Under the pieces are notes generated by a model. It was not told the origin of the DNA, searched no databases, and saw only the letters and a list, made by a program, of their open reading frames with translations. DNA of 64,000 bases from an uncultured bacterium. GTDB lineage: Bacteria > Actinomycetota > Coriobacteriia > Coriobacteriales > Coriobacteriaceae. The stretch is from NCBI GenBank assembly GCA_905216175.1, contig CAJMSV010000002.1, positions 7,282 to 71,281 of the forward strand, read 5' to 3'. The position numbers and the translations under genes were made by a program. Positions 52,151 to 60,837 of the stretch are shown here, in pieces (position 1 is the stretch's first letter; each line of letters begins with the position of its first letter).

Positions 52151-52942
52151 TTACTCCTCGTCGTCCTCATCGTCCGAGAACAGGTCCAGACGGCTCACAA
52201 ACAAGCCCTCCTTGCCCTCGCGCGCGGTAATGACCACGCGGGCAATGGCGAGCGAAATCTCGTAGAGCGAGAGCAGGGCACCATACATGAGGCCCAGCGT
52301 AACGGGCGAGCCGTCGGGCGTAATCACAGCCGAGCCCACAAGCAGGCCCACGTACACGTAGCGCCAGGCGCCGCGGAAGGCCGCGTAGGACACGATGTGG
52401 AAGACGGACAGGTAGAAGATGATGAGCGGCAGCTCAAACGCCACACCAAAGCCGATCATAAAGAGCAGCTCCATGTTGACGTAGTTCTCCAGATCGGGCA
52501 GCGCCGTAGCAACGGCCGAGGTCTCGCCGATGAGCCACTCAAAGCCCGCCGGGAGGATGATGAAGTAGCAGAAGATGGCGCCCAGGAAGAACAGCACCGT
52601 CGAGGCGAGCACCGTAGGCACAACCCACTTGCGCTCGTTGGGACGCAGTGCCGGCAGGAAAAATGCCAGAATCTGCCAGATGATCATGGGCGTGCACATG
52701 ACCACGGCCATCTTGATGGCCAGCGAGAAGCGCAGGCCAAAGCCGCCGAGCGTGGTGGTGATGTAGAACTTACCGTCCGGCACAAAGGAGCGGATGGGAT
52801 CTTTCAGGATGTCGAGCACAACAGGCGTGGCGAAATACAGCACGATAGCTGCGGCAAACACCGAGACGACCACGATGGTCAGGCGGCGACGGAGCTCTCC
52901 CAGGTGATCGAAGAGCGGCATACGCGCAGGTCCGATAGGCAT
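52151..52942 (-). CDS. tatC: Twin-arginine translocase subunit TatC
   Basis: 263 residues with six predicted membrane segments. Landmarks: MPLFDHLGELRRRL at the N-terminus, ALRPNERK and the FELPLIIFYLSVF motif. It recognises RR signal peptides. Its start overlaps the tatB stop (TAATG). Acidic C-terminus (FSDDEDDEE). Confidence 0.95.
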   Translation of the reverse strand: MPIGPARMPLFDHLGELRRRLTIVVVSVFAAAIVLYFATPVVLDILKDPIRSFVPDGKFYITTTLGGFGLRFSLAIKMAVVMCTPMIIWQILAFFLPALRPNERKWVVPTVLASTVLFFLGAIFCYFIILPAGFEWLIGETSAVATALPDLENYVNMELLFMIGFGVAFELPLIIFYLSVFHIVSYAAFRGAWRYVYVGLLVGSAVITPDGSPVTLGLMYGALLSLYEISLAIARVVITAREGKEGLFVSRLDLFSDDEDDEE

Positions 52943-53529
52943 TACTCATCGCCTCCCTTCGAGGCGTCGGCGGCAGCGGCGTCGTCCTCGGCCTCGAGCT
53001 CGCGGGCGAGCTGGTCGACGCCGGCCTTGCGCTTGCGGGGACGACGGGCGTAGAGGTCAGCCGTCGTGGGCTCTGCCGGCTCGGGCTCGGGCTCCGGCTC
53101 TGCAGCAGGCTCGGACTCGACGGTGGCAGTGGCAGGCTCGGCCTCGGTGGACTCGGCGCCCTCGGCCTCCTCAGCAGCACCTTCGCCCTCAGCAGCACCC
53201 TCGCTTGCGGCCTTCTCGGCAGCAAGGCGGGCACGGCGCTCGGCAAAGGTCTCCTTCTTTGCGGGCGCAGCTGTCTCGACGGCATCCTCGTCTGCATCGG
53301 AATCGTCATCGACGGCAGTCTTCTTGGGCTTGACCGGGGCCGACGCGGCCTCGCTCACCGGATCGATAATCTCGGACTGAACAACGGCCGTCATCTTTTC
53401 CTGCGTCTCGCGGAACTGACGGATGGCACGGCCGATCGTACGGCCCATCTGTGGGAGCTTATCCGGGCCAAACAGCAAAAAGCCGAAGACCACGATGATC
53501 GCGAGCTCACCCTCTCCAATACCAAACAC
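52942..53529 (-). CDS. tatB: Twin-arginine translocase subunit TatA/TatB
   Basis: 195 residues; GTG start with GGAGG five bases upstream. One N-terminal helix (GEGELAIIVVFGFLLFGPDKL), amphipathic helix PQMGRTIGRAIRQFRE, then a long Glu/Ala/Pro-rich tail. The length and partnership with TatC favour TatB or a bifunctional TatA. The acidic low-complexity tail (about 100 residues) is longer than usual. Confidence 0.88.
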   Translation of the reverse strand: MFGIGEGELAIIVVFGFLLFGPDKLPQMGRTIGRAIRQFRETQEKMTAVVQSEIIDPVSEAASAPVKPKKTAVDDDSDADEDAVETAAPAKKETFAERRARLAAEKAASEGAAEGEGAAEEAEGAESTEAEPATATVESEPAAEPEPEPEPAEPTTADLYARRPRKRKAGVDQLARELEAEDDAAAADASKGGDE

Positions 53530-53682
53530 ACATACCTCCAAGGCTCGATGTGAGTCGAGCCCGCACCGCGCCATTCGGCCGGAACTCGTCTATTCATTCG
53601 GTCAAGTATAGCGCCCGGACGCCAAAACGTCCGAGCGCATCACAAACATATGCCAAACGGCACGCCCTTTTGGGGGCAAAGA

Positions 53683-53997
53683 TTATGCAGCGGTGATCGA
53701 AATCTCCTGGTCGACACCCAACAGCTGAACCACGCGCATCACCGGGGGCTGCACATTGGTGCAGCTAAAGCGCTTGCCGTGGTCGACCGCGTGGTGCGCG
53801 GCGCCCACGAGCACGCCAATGCCCGTCGAATCGATGTAGCTCACCTGGGCAAAATCGAGCTCAACGGCCTCAGTGGGCTGCTCGAGCGCCAGGTCGATGG
53901 CATTACGCAGGCTATCGGCGTTAGAGATATCGATCTCGCCGGCCACCTTAATGGTGTAGAGCTCTGGCGTGGGGTTGGTGGAAATACCCAAATCCAT
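53683..53997 (-). CDS. STAS-domain anti-anti-sigma-like protein
   Basis: 104 residues, one STAS domain: EIDISNADSLRNAIDLAL and the phosphorylatable Ser in SYIDSTGIGVLVGA. It could release a sigma factor from an anti-sigma kinase. No RsbW-like kinase or sigma gene is next to it. AAAGGAG upstream of the start. Confidence 0.85.
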   Translation of the reverse strand: MDLGISTNPTPELYTIKVAGEIDISNADSLRNAIDLALEQPTEAVELDFAQVSYIDSTGIGVLVGAAHHAVDHGKRFSCTNVQPPVMRVVQLLGVDQEISITAA

Positions 53998-54048
53998 GTA
54001 TACGCTCCTTTACGTATCGAAAGTGCGGATAGTACGGGAAGCCGCGCG

Positions 54049-55353
54049 TTAGGCGCGCTCGGCACGCGCAAGCTCGGCAGCGACAAGCTTAACGGCCAGC
54101 ACCAGCACATCGAGCGCGGCCTCCAGGTCCTCGACCGTGGGATAGCTCGGCGCGATGCGGATGTTGGTATCGCGCGGGTCCTTGCCATAGGGCCAGGTAG
54201 CACCGGCCGGCGTGAGCTTGACGCCCAGGTCGGCGCAAAGCGCGGCGACCTTTTGAGCCGAGCCCTCGGGACCATCGAAGCTTACAAAGTAGCCGCCGCG
54301 GGGGTGCGTCCAGGTGGCGCAGCCCGTGTCGCCCAAGCCCTCGGTGAGCTTGCGCTCGACGGCCTCAAAGCGCGGGCGCAAGAACTCGGCATGCTTTTTC
54401 ATGTGCTCCTTGACCGCCTCGATGGTGGGAAGGAAGCGCACGTGACGCAGCTGGTTGAGCTTGTCGGCGCTGATGAGGCCGGCCTTCAGGCGCTTGGAGA
54501 ACTCGGCGATGACCGCGGGGCTCGCACCGATAAAGCCGATACCGGCGCCCGGGAAGGTGATCTTGGACGTCGAGGCAAATGCCACCACGCGGTCCTCGGT
54601 GCCCGCCGCGCGAGCGAGGTCAAAGATGTTTGCGAGCTCGTCGGTCTCGTCGTACAGGTCGTGCACGCAGTAGGCGTTGTCCCAGAAGATGCGGAAATCG
54701 GGTGCGGCCGTGGGCATCTCAACCAGGCGACGCACGGTGTCCTCGCTAAAGGTGATGCCCGTGGGGTTGGAATACTTGGGCACGCACCAGATGCCCTTGA
54801 TGGAGTCGTCGGCGGCAACCAGGCGCTCGACCTCGTCCATGTCGGGGCCGTTGTCGGTCATCGCGACGGGGACGTCCTCGATGCCCAAGTCGGCGGTGAT
54901 GCCAAAGTGGCGATCGTAGCCGGGAACGGGGCACAGGTACTTGACCTTCTTGCCGTCGTGCGCGGCCTCGTAAGCCTCCCAGGGCTCGCTGCCGCACGAG
55001 CCGCAGCGCCAGAACATGCCGGCGATGTCATGCTCGATCAAAAGGCTCGACGAACCCAGTACGAGCGTCTGCTCGGCGGGGCAACCCAAAAACTCCCCCG
55101 CTAGCTTGCGCGCCGAAGGAATGCCCTCAAAGCAGCCGTAGTTGGAGCAGTCGACGTTGCCGTCGTGCAGATCGGCATCGGCATTGAGGATATCGAGCAT
55201 GGGTCGAGAGATGTCCACCTGGGAGGGCGACGGCTTGCCGCGGGCCATGTCGAGCGCCAGGCCCTTGGCCTTGACCTCGGCGACCTCGGCTTTGAGCGCC
55301 TCGATGGCGGCATCGAGTTCGGTGGTTTCCATCTTCTGGTAGATCGTCTGCAT
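54049..55353 (-). CDS. Aminotransferase class I (MocR-like aspartate aminotransferase)
   Basis: 434 residues. PLP enzyme: PLP-Lys in AFASTSKITFPGAGIGFIG, CVPKYSNPTGITF, and DNAYCVHDLY. The form with N-terminal LALDMARGKPSPSQVDIS matches the group sometimes called Asp aminotransferase Ic. AAAGG upstream of the ATG. Substrate not certain. Confidence 0.87.
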   Translation of the reverse strand: MQTIYQKMETTELDAAIEALKAEVAEVKAKGLALDMARGKPSPSQVDISRPMLDILNADADLHDGNVDCSNYGCFEGIPSARKLAGEFLGCPAEQTLVLGSSSLLIEHDIAGMFWRCGSCGSEPWEAYEAAHDGKKVKYLCPVPGYDRHFGITADLGIEDVPVAMTDNGPDMDEVERLVAADDSIKGIWCVPKYSNPTGITFSEDTVRRLVEMPTAAPDFRIFWDNAYCVHDLYDETDELANIFDLARAAGTEDRVVAFASTSKITFPGAGIGFIGASPAVIAEFSKRLKAGLISADKLNQLRHVRFLPTIEAVKEHMKKHAEFLRPRFEAVERKLTEGLGDTGCATWTHPRGGYFVSFDGPEGSAQKVAALCADLGVKLTPAGATWPYGKDPRDTNIRIAPSYPTVEDLEAALDVLVLAVKLVAAELARAERA

Positions 55354-55502
55354 GGGTGCGACCTTTCACGAAGCGGTACGTTGCAATTCTTCTAAGTATA
55401 GACCGCCACCGTCGCAACGTTATGAAGCCGTGATAGATTAAGTCCATCGCAATGAATTACGAATCGCCGCGCATGCCGGCATGAAGCGCCCAAGGAGGCA
55501 CT

Positions 55503-55757
55503 ATGGAGTACGGATCGTTCCAGGCCGAGGAATTCGGCGACCTTCAGCGCCTGGTCGACGGACTGTTTTACGACCGCCACGCCATCGACCGCCTGGATCT
55601 GATCGTACAGGCCGAAATCTTGGACCTGGCGCCCGATCTCATGGAAATCGTGAACCTGCTACCGCCCGGCTATTACGACCGCCAGTCACTTTGCGACCAG
55701 CTCAACTCCGCCTTGGCCGCCCACGGCTGGGGCGCCATCTACGGCACCGTGGAATAA
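55503..55757 (+). CDS. Small conserved protein of unknown function
   Basis: 84 residues, AAGGAGG before the ATG. Acidic, helical look; it ends GWGAIYGTVE. I do not recognise a family beyond resemblance to small actinobacterial proteins. Followed by a repeat copy and a terminator. Confidence 0.7.
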   Translation: MEYGSFQAEEFGDLQRLVDGLFYDRHAIDRLDLIVQAEILDLAPDLMEIVNLLPPGYYDRQSLCDQLNSALAAHGWGAIYGTVE

Positions 55758-55780
55758 ACCTAGTCATTGGGGCCTGTGGT

Positions 55781-55825
55781 CAAAAAATAGCAAATATGAG
55801 TACTGTTACTTTTTTAGTAACAGCG
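55781..55825. repeat. Third copy of the AAAAAACGGCAAATATGAG repeat
   Basis: CAAAAAATAGCAAATATGAG followed by TACTGTTAC-TTTTTTA-GTAACAGCG, the same element as the pair at 41243-41459, here with a perfect CTGTTAC / GTAACAG hairpin. Confidence 0.75.
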
Positions 55826-55836
55826 ATTTTGAATTA

Positions 55837-55860
55837 AAAAGGCCAGTCTTGGCCTTTTGT
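55837..55860. terminator. Terminator AAAAGGCC / GGCCTTTT
   Basis: 8-bp stem with a 6-base loop and T-run, about 80 bp after the small gene. Confidence 0.75.
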
Positions 55861-55960
55861 GTCCGGTTTTGGAAGGATGCATCAGCATTTTTCGTCCAGC
55901 CACGCAATCGTTAATGCACAGACAGAATAGATTTGTACATTATTTTTCGCGCCTAAAATG

Positions 55961-55999
55961 AAACGCCGTTTGTGACAGTACTCACAAACGGCGTTTTTT
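55961..55999. terminator. Strong terminator hairpin
   Basis: AACGCCGTTTGTG / CACAAACGGCGTT stem and six T. The 100 bases between it and the previous terminator contain no gene but a possible TTGTAC...TAAAAT promoter. Confidence 0.82.
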
Positions 56000-56089
56000 G
56001 GCCACTGGGGTGTCCGGCAGGTGGCAAGTACCACTCAAAACCGCGTTTTACACGCGCTCGAGCAGGCTCTGGCGTCTGTTTCTACGCGC

Positions 56090-57448
56090 CTACTCGTTCT
56101 TGGGCGCGGGGTGCTTGCAGATCACACTCATGTAGATCATGCCAAGTACGGCCGCGGTGACAGAGCCGGCGAGAATAGCGGCCTTGGCGGCCAGAACCTC
56201 AAACTGGGCCGTCGGGAAGGCAAGGCCGCTGATGAGAATCGACATGGTAAAGCCGATGCCGCCCAGAATGCCCACACCGGCAATCATGTGCCAGTTGACA
56301 TTGCGCGGCAGCTCGCAGGCCCTAAGCTTAACCAGGGCAAACGTCATGCCAAAGATACCGATCGGCTTACCCAGCAGCATGCCAAAGTACACGCCGAGCG
56401 TCACCGGGTCGGTGAGTAGCGTGCTCATGTCCACGCCCACTAGGCGAACCTGTGCGTTCACGAACGCAAAGATCGGCAGGATCACAAAGTTGACCGGCGT
56501 GGAGATCAGACGCTCCATGCGAATGAGCGGCGGGGTCACGCGGTGCATGACGCGCTCGACCTTGGTGGTCGAGACGGTAAAGTCATGCTGGCCCAGAATG
56601 TGCGCCTCGTCATCGTAGCGGTCATCGAGCAGCGGCAGGCACTCGCCCAACCAATCGGTGAGGCTATCGAGCTTGACGCCGCACTTGGCCGGGATGGTAA
56701 AGGCCAAGATGACGCCGGCGAGCGTAGCATGCACGCCGCTCTTGAACATGCAGAACCACAGCAGCAGGCCCAGCACCGAGTACGGGGCAAGGCGGTAATG
56801 CTGCGTCTTGTTGAGCCACACGAGCGCGCAGGTCACAAGCGCGGCGGCGCCCAACCAAAACGGATTGGGGCTCTGACCGTAGAAGATGGCGATGGCGGCG
56901 ATGGAAATGAGGTCGTCGGCGATGGCGAGCGTCGAGAAGAACACGCGCACGCCGTTGGGCACGCGATTACCCAAAAGCGACAGCACGCCCAGCGCAAAGG
57001 CAATATCGGTTGCCATGGGAATGGCCCAGCCGTTGTGCGCGCCGGCATGGTTAAAGATCAGATAGATGCAGGCGGGAACGACGACGCCGCCCACGGCCGC
57101 CAGCATGGGAAGCATAGCCTGGCGCGGGTTTTTGAGCTCGCCGACCGTCATCTCGTACTTAAGCTCAATGCCCACCAGCAAAAAGAAAATCGCCATGAGG
57201 AAGTCGTTGACGAATAGTTCAACGGTGAGACCGGCCGTAAGGTTGCCCAGACCCACATACAGCGGGGTCTCCAAAAAGTGATGGATGGCCTCGTAGGCAT
57301 CGGTATTGGCGCAAATGACGGCGGCGATGGCGGCGAAGACCATGACGGCGGCGGAAATCGTGCCGTTCTCGGCGATGCGCTCCCAGATGTCGTGACGTTC
57401 AAAGCGCTTGCGCTCACGAACGTTGAACAGCTGCTCAGTTGCTGCCAT
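56090..57448 (-). CDS. nhaA: Na+/H+ antiporter NhaA
   Basis: 452 residues with about 12 membrane segments. Ion-site residues appear in MATDIAFALGVLSLLG and FSTLAIADDLISIAAI (the two Asp of the NhaA core). A loop with LLDDRYDDEAHILG is an acidic insertion. Exports sodium and helps pH homeostasis. AAAGGAG before the ATG. Confidence 0.93.
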   Translation of the reverse strand: MAATEQLFNVRERKRFERHDIWERIAENGTISAAVMVFAAIAAVICANTDAYEAIHHFLETPLYVGLGNLTAGLTVELFVNDFLMAIFFLLVGIELKYEMTVGELKNPRQAMLPMLAAVGGVVVPACIYLIFNHAGAHNGWAIPMATDIAFALGVLSLLGNRVPNGVRVFFSTLAIADDLISIAAIAIFYGQSPNPFWLGAAALVTCALVWLNKTQHYRLAPYSVLGLLLWFCMFKSGVHATLAGVILAFTIPAKCGVKLDSLTDWLGECLPLLDDRYDDEAHILGQHDFTVSTTKVERVMHRVTPPLIRMERLISTPVNFVILPIFAFVNAQVRLVGVDMSTLLTDPVTLGVYFGMLLGKPIGIFGMTFALVKLRACELPRNVNWHMIAGVGILGGIGFTMSILISGLAFPTAQFEVLAAKAAILAGSVTAAVLGMIYMSVICKHPAPKNE

Positions 57449-57654
57449 GGGCGGCTCCTTTCACGGGAAAGCTCCCGTCTTAAAAAAGCACGGCCCGCCC
57501 AAGTGGCGGCGCCGCGCTCTAACGTATTACGCTTGCATCTAGCCTACCCTGCGCGACAAGCGCGCAAGCGCGGCCGAAAAGCGGAACCACAGGTTGAACA
57601 TTATTTGCTCAACGGCACGGGTACGCCTGTCCAAGAGACGACGCGGCGCCGTGC

Positions 57655-57698
57655 ACAAAAAACGACCGGAGCGCGGGGCGTCCGCGATCCGGTCGTGG
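57655..57698 (-). terminator. Terminator after ppaC
   Basis: Minus-strand ACGACCGGATCGCGG...GCGCTCCGGTCGT stem followed by TTTTTTG. Confidence 0.83.
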
Positions 57699-57715
57699 CG
57701 TTTGGTCAACTAAAC

Positions 57716-58639
57716 CTAGCAGGCGGCCATGATGGGGGCAGCGACCTGCTTCTTACGGGAGAGGACGCCCGGCATCCAGACGCCGTCGTGCTCGTCGGCA
57801 ATGCCCAGGCCCCTCTGAGCAGCCTCGGTCTCGCCCTCGAGCAGGACCTGCGAGCCCTCCTCCATGATGTCGGTGATGCACAGGACGATGCCGTCAGCAC
57901 CCTTCTCGGCGGCGTAGGCGCGCATGGCCTCGCGAATCTCGTCGATCATGCCGAGCGCGCGGCTCTTGTCGACGGTCTCGTACTGGCCAATGAGCAGCTT
58001 CTTGCCAGCGGGCTCGAACATCTTGATGTCGTTGCCGACCATCTCGGCTGCGGTGAAGGAGCCGGACGGACGGGTAAGGAAGACCTCCATGCCAAACTTG
58101 ACCGGGTCGACGCCCACCTGCTCGCCGAGCTTGGCGGCGGCGGCGCGGTCGACATCGGTGGTGGTGGGGCTCTTGAGCATGAGCGTGTCGGTCATCATGG
58201 CCGAGAGCAGCAGCTTAGCCTGAACGTCGGAAAGCTCAACGCCGAGCACGCCGGCGAGCTTGGTGACGATGGTGCAGCTGGAGCCCCAGGGCAGGCAGAT
58301 GTAGTGCAGCGGGCCGGCGGTCTCGAAGTCGCCGATGCGGTGATGATCGACAACGCCAAAGACCGTGGCGTCCTTAAGACCGGCGACGGACTGGGCGGAC
58401 TCGTTGTGGTCGGTGAGAACGACGAGCTGGCCGGCCTCGACGGACTCGATCACGCGGGGCTCGGCAATGCCGGCGTCGGCGAGCAGCTTGGCGGACTCGG
58501 CCGGAAGCTGACCCAGAGCGCAAGCCTCGTAGGTGTTGCCAGCATACTCAACCTGGTTGAGCAGCTGGGACAGGACGACGGCGCTCATGATGGCGTCGTT
58601 ATCGGGGTTCTGGTGACCAAAGACAAGAACGTTTGCCAT
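57716..58639 (-). CDS. ppaC: Manganese-dependent inorganic pyrophosphatase
   Basis: 307 residues of the DHH family. Metal-site motifs VFGHQNPDNDAIMSA, VLTDHNE and GVVDHHRIGDF, and C-terminal SRKKQVAAP. Hydrolyses pyrophosphate to phosphate. GGAGG before the ATG. Confidence 0.94.
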   Translation of the reverse strand: MANVLVFGHQNPDNDAIMSAVVLSQLLNQVEYAGNTYEACALGQLPAESAKLLADAGIAEPRVIESVEAGQLVVLTDHNESAQSVAGLKDATVFGVVDHHRIGDFETAGPLHYICLPWGSSCTIVTKLAGVLGVELSDVQAKLLLSAMMTDTLMLKSPTTTDVDRAAAAKLGEQVGVDPVKFGMEVFLTRPSGSFTAAEMVGNDIKMFEPAGKKLLIGQYETVDKSRALGMIDEIREAMRAYAAEKGADGIVLCITDIMEEGSQVLLEGETEAAQRGLGIADEHDGVWMPGVLSRKKQVAAPIMAAC

Positions 58640-58764
58640 GGATATCCTCCACTTGATATGTGTACTTGGACGTAGCTATGGTAGCACGCCGATGCCGAGC
58701 CTTCGCAGACGGAAGGGCCACGGCATATTTTGGGGCGCAGGCACGGGGGCCAAGGCTGTCCCTT

Positions 58765-58783
58765 TTGCACCATGTTGGTGCAA
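58765..58783. other. Short perfect hairpin before the ROK kinase end
   Basis: TTGCACCA-TGT-TGGTGCAA flanked on both sides by CTGTCCC; it looks like one of the small extragenic repeats of this genome. A GGGACAGGTTTG piece also lies at about 59831, upstream of the same kinase. Confidence 0.5.
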
Positions 58784-58807
58784 TGTAACCTGTCCCCCTT
58801 GCACCAG

Positions 58808-59761
58808 CTATTTACCGGCGGCGCGCAGGGCTACGTAGGCAGCACCGATGATGCCGGCGTCGTTTCCGAGCGAAGCGACCTTAATGGGCGTCTCGCGCGA
58901 GGCAGAAAGCGCGTAGCGCTGGAAATGCTCACGAACTGCGTCGAGGTAGACATCGGCCGAAGCGGACGCGCCGCCACCGATCAGGAACATCTCGGGGTCG
59001 ACCACGTTGGCAATGAGCACCAGGGCACGGCCGAGATAGTCGGCCATGGTATCGGCAGCTGCCAGCGCGAGCTTGTCGCCCTCGCGGCAGGCCTGGAACA
59101 CGTCCTTGGAATCGGAGGGGCCGGTGAGCTCGATGGGCTCGACGCCCGCCTTCTTGCACTCGGCCAGGTAATTGCTCACCACGCCGGTGGCGCTGGAATA
59201 CTGCTCCAGGTGGCCATGGCCGCCGCAGCCGCAGGTGCGCTCCTCAGCCGGGTTCAGGCACATGTGGCCGATCTCGCCGCCAGCACCCACAACGCCCGAT
59301 ACCACATCGCCGTTAACGATAACGCCGCCGCCCACGCCGGTACCGATGGTGACCATAACCACGTTCTGCACGCCCTTGGCAGAACCGAGCCAGGCCTCGC
59401 CCATGGCAGCGGCGTTGGCATCGTTCTCATACTTAACGACCGCATCGGGGCAGTGCTCCTGAATGGCGATCTTGAGCTCGGGCAGGTTAATGGCAATGTT
59501 GGCCTTGACCTTGGCATCGCCCGACGCCGGGATGGGACACGGAACGGCCAGGCCAATGCCCGCCACAAAGGCACGCGGAATCTGTGCCTTGGCGACCACC
59601 TGGTCGATAGCCTCGGTCACCGCGGCAAAGCCCGCAGCGTCAACGATAGGAGGCGTGGGCACGCTGGCCTTGGCAAGCAGGTTGCCGTCCTCGTCGAACA
59701 GGCCCTCCTTAACCGAAGTGCCGCCGACGTCGATGCCGATGTAGTACTGCTTAGGTTCCAT
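58808..59761 (-). CDS. ROK-family sugar kinase (glucokinase-like)
   Basis: 317 residues from the ATG at 59761. ATP motif IGIDVGGTSVKEGLFDEDG, catalytic region VKYENDANAAAMGEAW, GTGVGGGVIVNG, and the zinc motif CGCGGHGHLEQY, in which the usual third Cys is His. Phosphorylates glucose, mannose or an N-acetylated sugar. Divergent from a GntR gene with a palindrome between; ManA follows that gene. Confidence 0.87.
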   Translation of the reverse strand: MEPKQYYIGIDVGGTSVKEGLFDEDGNLLAKASVPTPPIVDAAGFAAVTEAIDQVVAKAQIPRAFVAGIGLAVPCPIPASGDAKVKANIAINLPELKIAIQEHCPDAVVKYENDANAAAMGEAWLGSAKGVQNVVMVTIGTGVGGGVIVNGDVVSGVVGAGGEIGHMCLNPAEERTCGCGGHGHLEQYSSATGVVSNYLAECKKAGVEPIELTGPSDSKDVFQACREGDKLALAAADTMADYLGRALVLIANVVDPEMFLIGGGASASADVYLDAVREHFQRYALSASRETPIKVASLGNDAGIIGAAYVALRAAGK

Positions 59762-59911
59762 GGGAGCCCGCCTTTCTCGTTTAAACATTGCCTGTATGGT
59801 ACCGCTCCCAAGGCAAAAACCTACCAAAAAGGGACAGGTTTGTTTTGGCAGGTTTTATCTGGGAAAACGCGAATGGCCGCTTAACACGACATTACTCAGA
59901 TGTTTATCTAT

Positions 59912-59925
59912 TTAGAGCGCTCTAA
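59912..59925. promoter_or_regulatory. 14-bp palindrome between ROK kinase and GntR
   Basis: TTAGAGCGCTCTAA is perfectly symmetric and sits in the divergent gap; a likely operator for the GntR protein. A TATAAT box is at 59976-59981. Confidence 0.6.
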
Positions 59926-60043
59926 TTTATATGCAAAGCGACTTTTAATTATATCTTTCTCGAACTTTTTAAATATATAATAGGGATGCTTAGGTGTTAA
60001 CTATACTTTCTTTTATACTCAACCAAGTTGGAAAGGAGGTTCC

Positions 60044-60763
60044 ATGATTCCCAAATACGAGGCGATAGCTGCAGATATTCGTCGCACCATCGAGGATGGC
60101 ACTCTTAAACCGGGCGACAAGCTTCCTACCGTCGTTGAGTTCTGCAAGCTCTATAACGTTTCCAAAATCACCGTCAAACGAGCTATTGAACAAATCACCG
60201 AAGAAGGTCTTATTACCAGCCGGCGTGGATCGGGTACCTACGTTAAGGACACGGCGGGGCTTCCCGGCCAGGCGTTTTTCCAGGGCAAAAACGCCCGTAC
60301 CCAGGGTTTTTCGTATGAGCATCGCGGGGAGAAGGTGACCTCGGTGGTCTACGATTTCTCGATCGTTAATCCACCAGCGGACATCGCAGCCCAGCTGGGA
60401 ATTGCCGAGGATGACTTTGCCTATCACGTCGTGCGCGTGCGTCAGGCCGATGAGAAGCCCATCGTTATCGAGTACACCTACATGCCCCTCGAGCTGATTC
60501 CAGGCCTTAAAAAGAAGGACCTGTACGGATCGGTCTACCGCTTCATCCGCGAGCAATGTGGGCTGAAGATTTCGAGCTTCCACCGTACCATTCGCGCCGT
60601 GGCAGCAACCGAAGAAGAAGCCGAGCGTCTGGACACCAAACTTGGCTCTCCCCTGCTCGAGCTCGCCCAGATTGGCTTTTTGGACAGCGGCGCCGCCTTT
60701 GAGTATTCGATCTCGCGCAACGTTGGCGATCGCTTTGAGTTGCACAACGTAACGTTGGCATAG
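60044..60763 (+). CDS. GntR-family regulator with UTRA domain
   Basis: 239 residues; AAAGGAGG before the ATG. Winged helix (YEAIAADIRRTIEDG, EFCKLYNVSKITVKRAIEQI, SRRGSGTYV) and a UTRA domain (VVRVRQADEKPIVIEYTYMP). Likely controls manA, 74 bp downstream, and the divergent ROK kinase. Confidence 0.86.
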   Translation: MIPKYEAIAADIRRTIEDGTLKPGDKLPTVVEFCKLYNVSKITVKRAIEQITEEGLITSRRGSGTYVKDTAGLPGQAFFQGKNARTQGFSYEHRGEKVTSVVYDFSIVNPPADIAAQLGIAEDDFAYHVVRVRQADEKPIVIEYTYMPLELIPGLKKKDLYGSVYRFIREQCGLKISSFHRTIRAVAATEEEAERLDTKLGSPLLELAQIGFLDSGAAFEYSISRNVGDRFELHNVTLA

Positions 60764-60837
60764 GTTTTTGTAGTCACGCGGGCGCTCGTTTTGAGCCGTC
60801 TTACGCGGCACCCGCACAACCTTATGGGAGTATGCAC

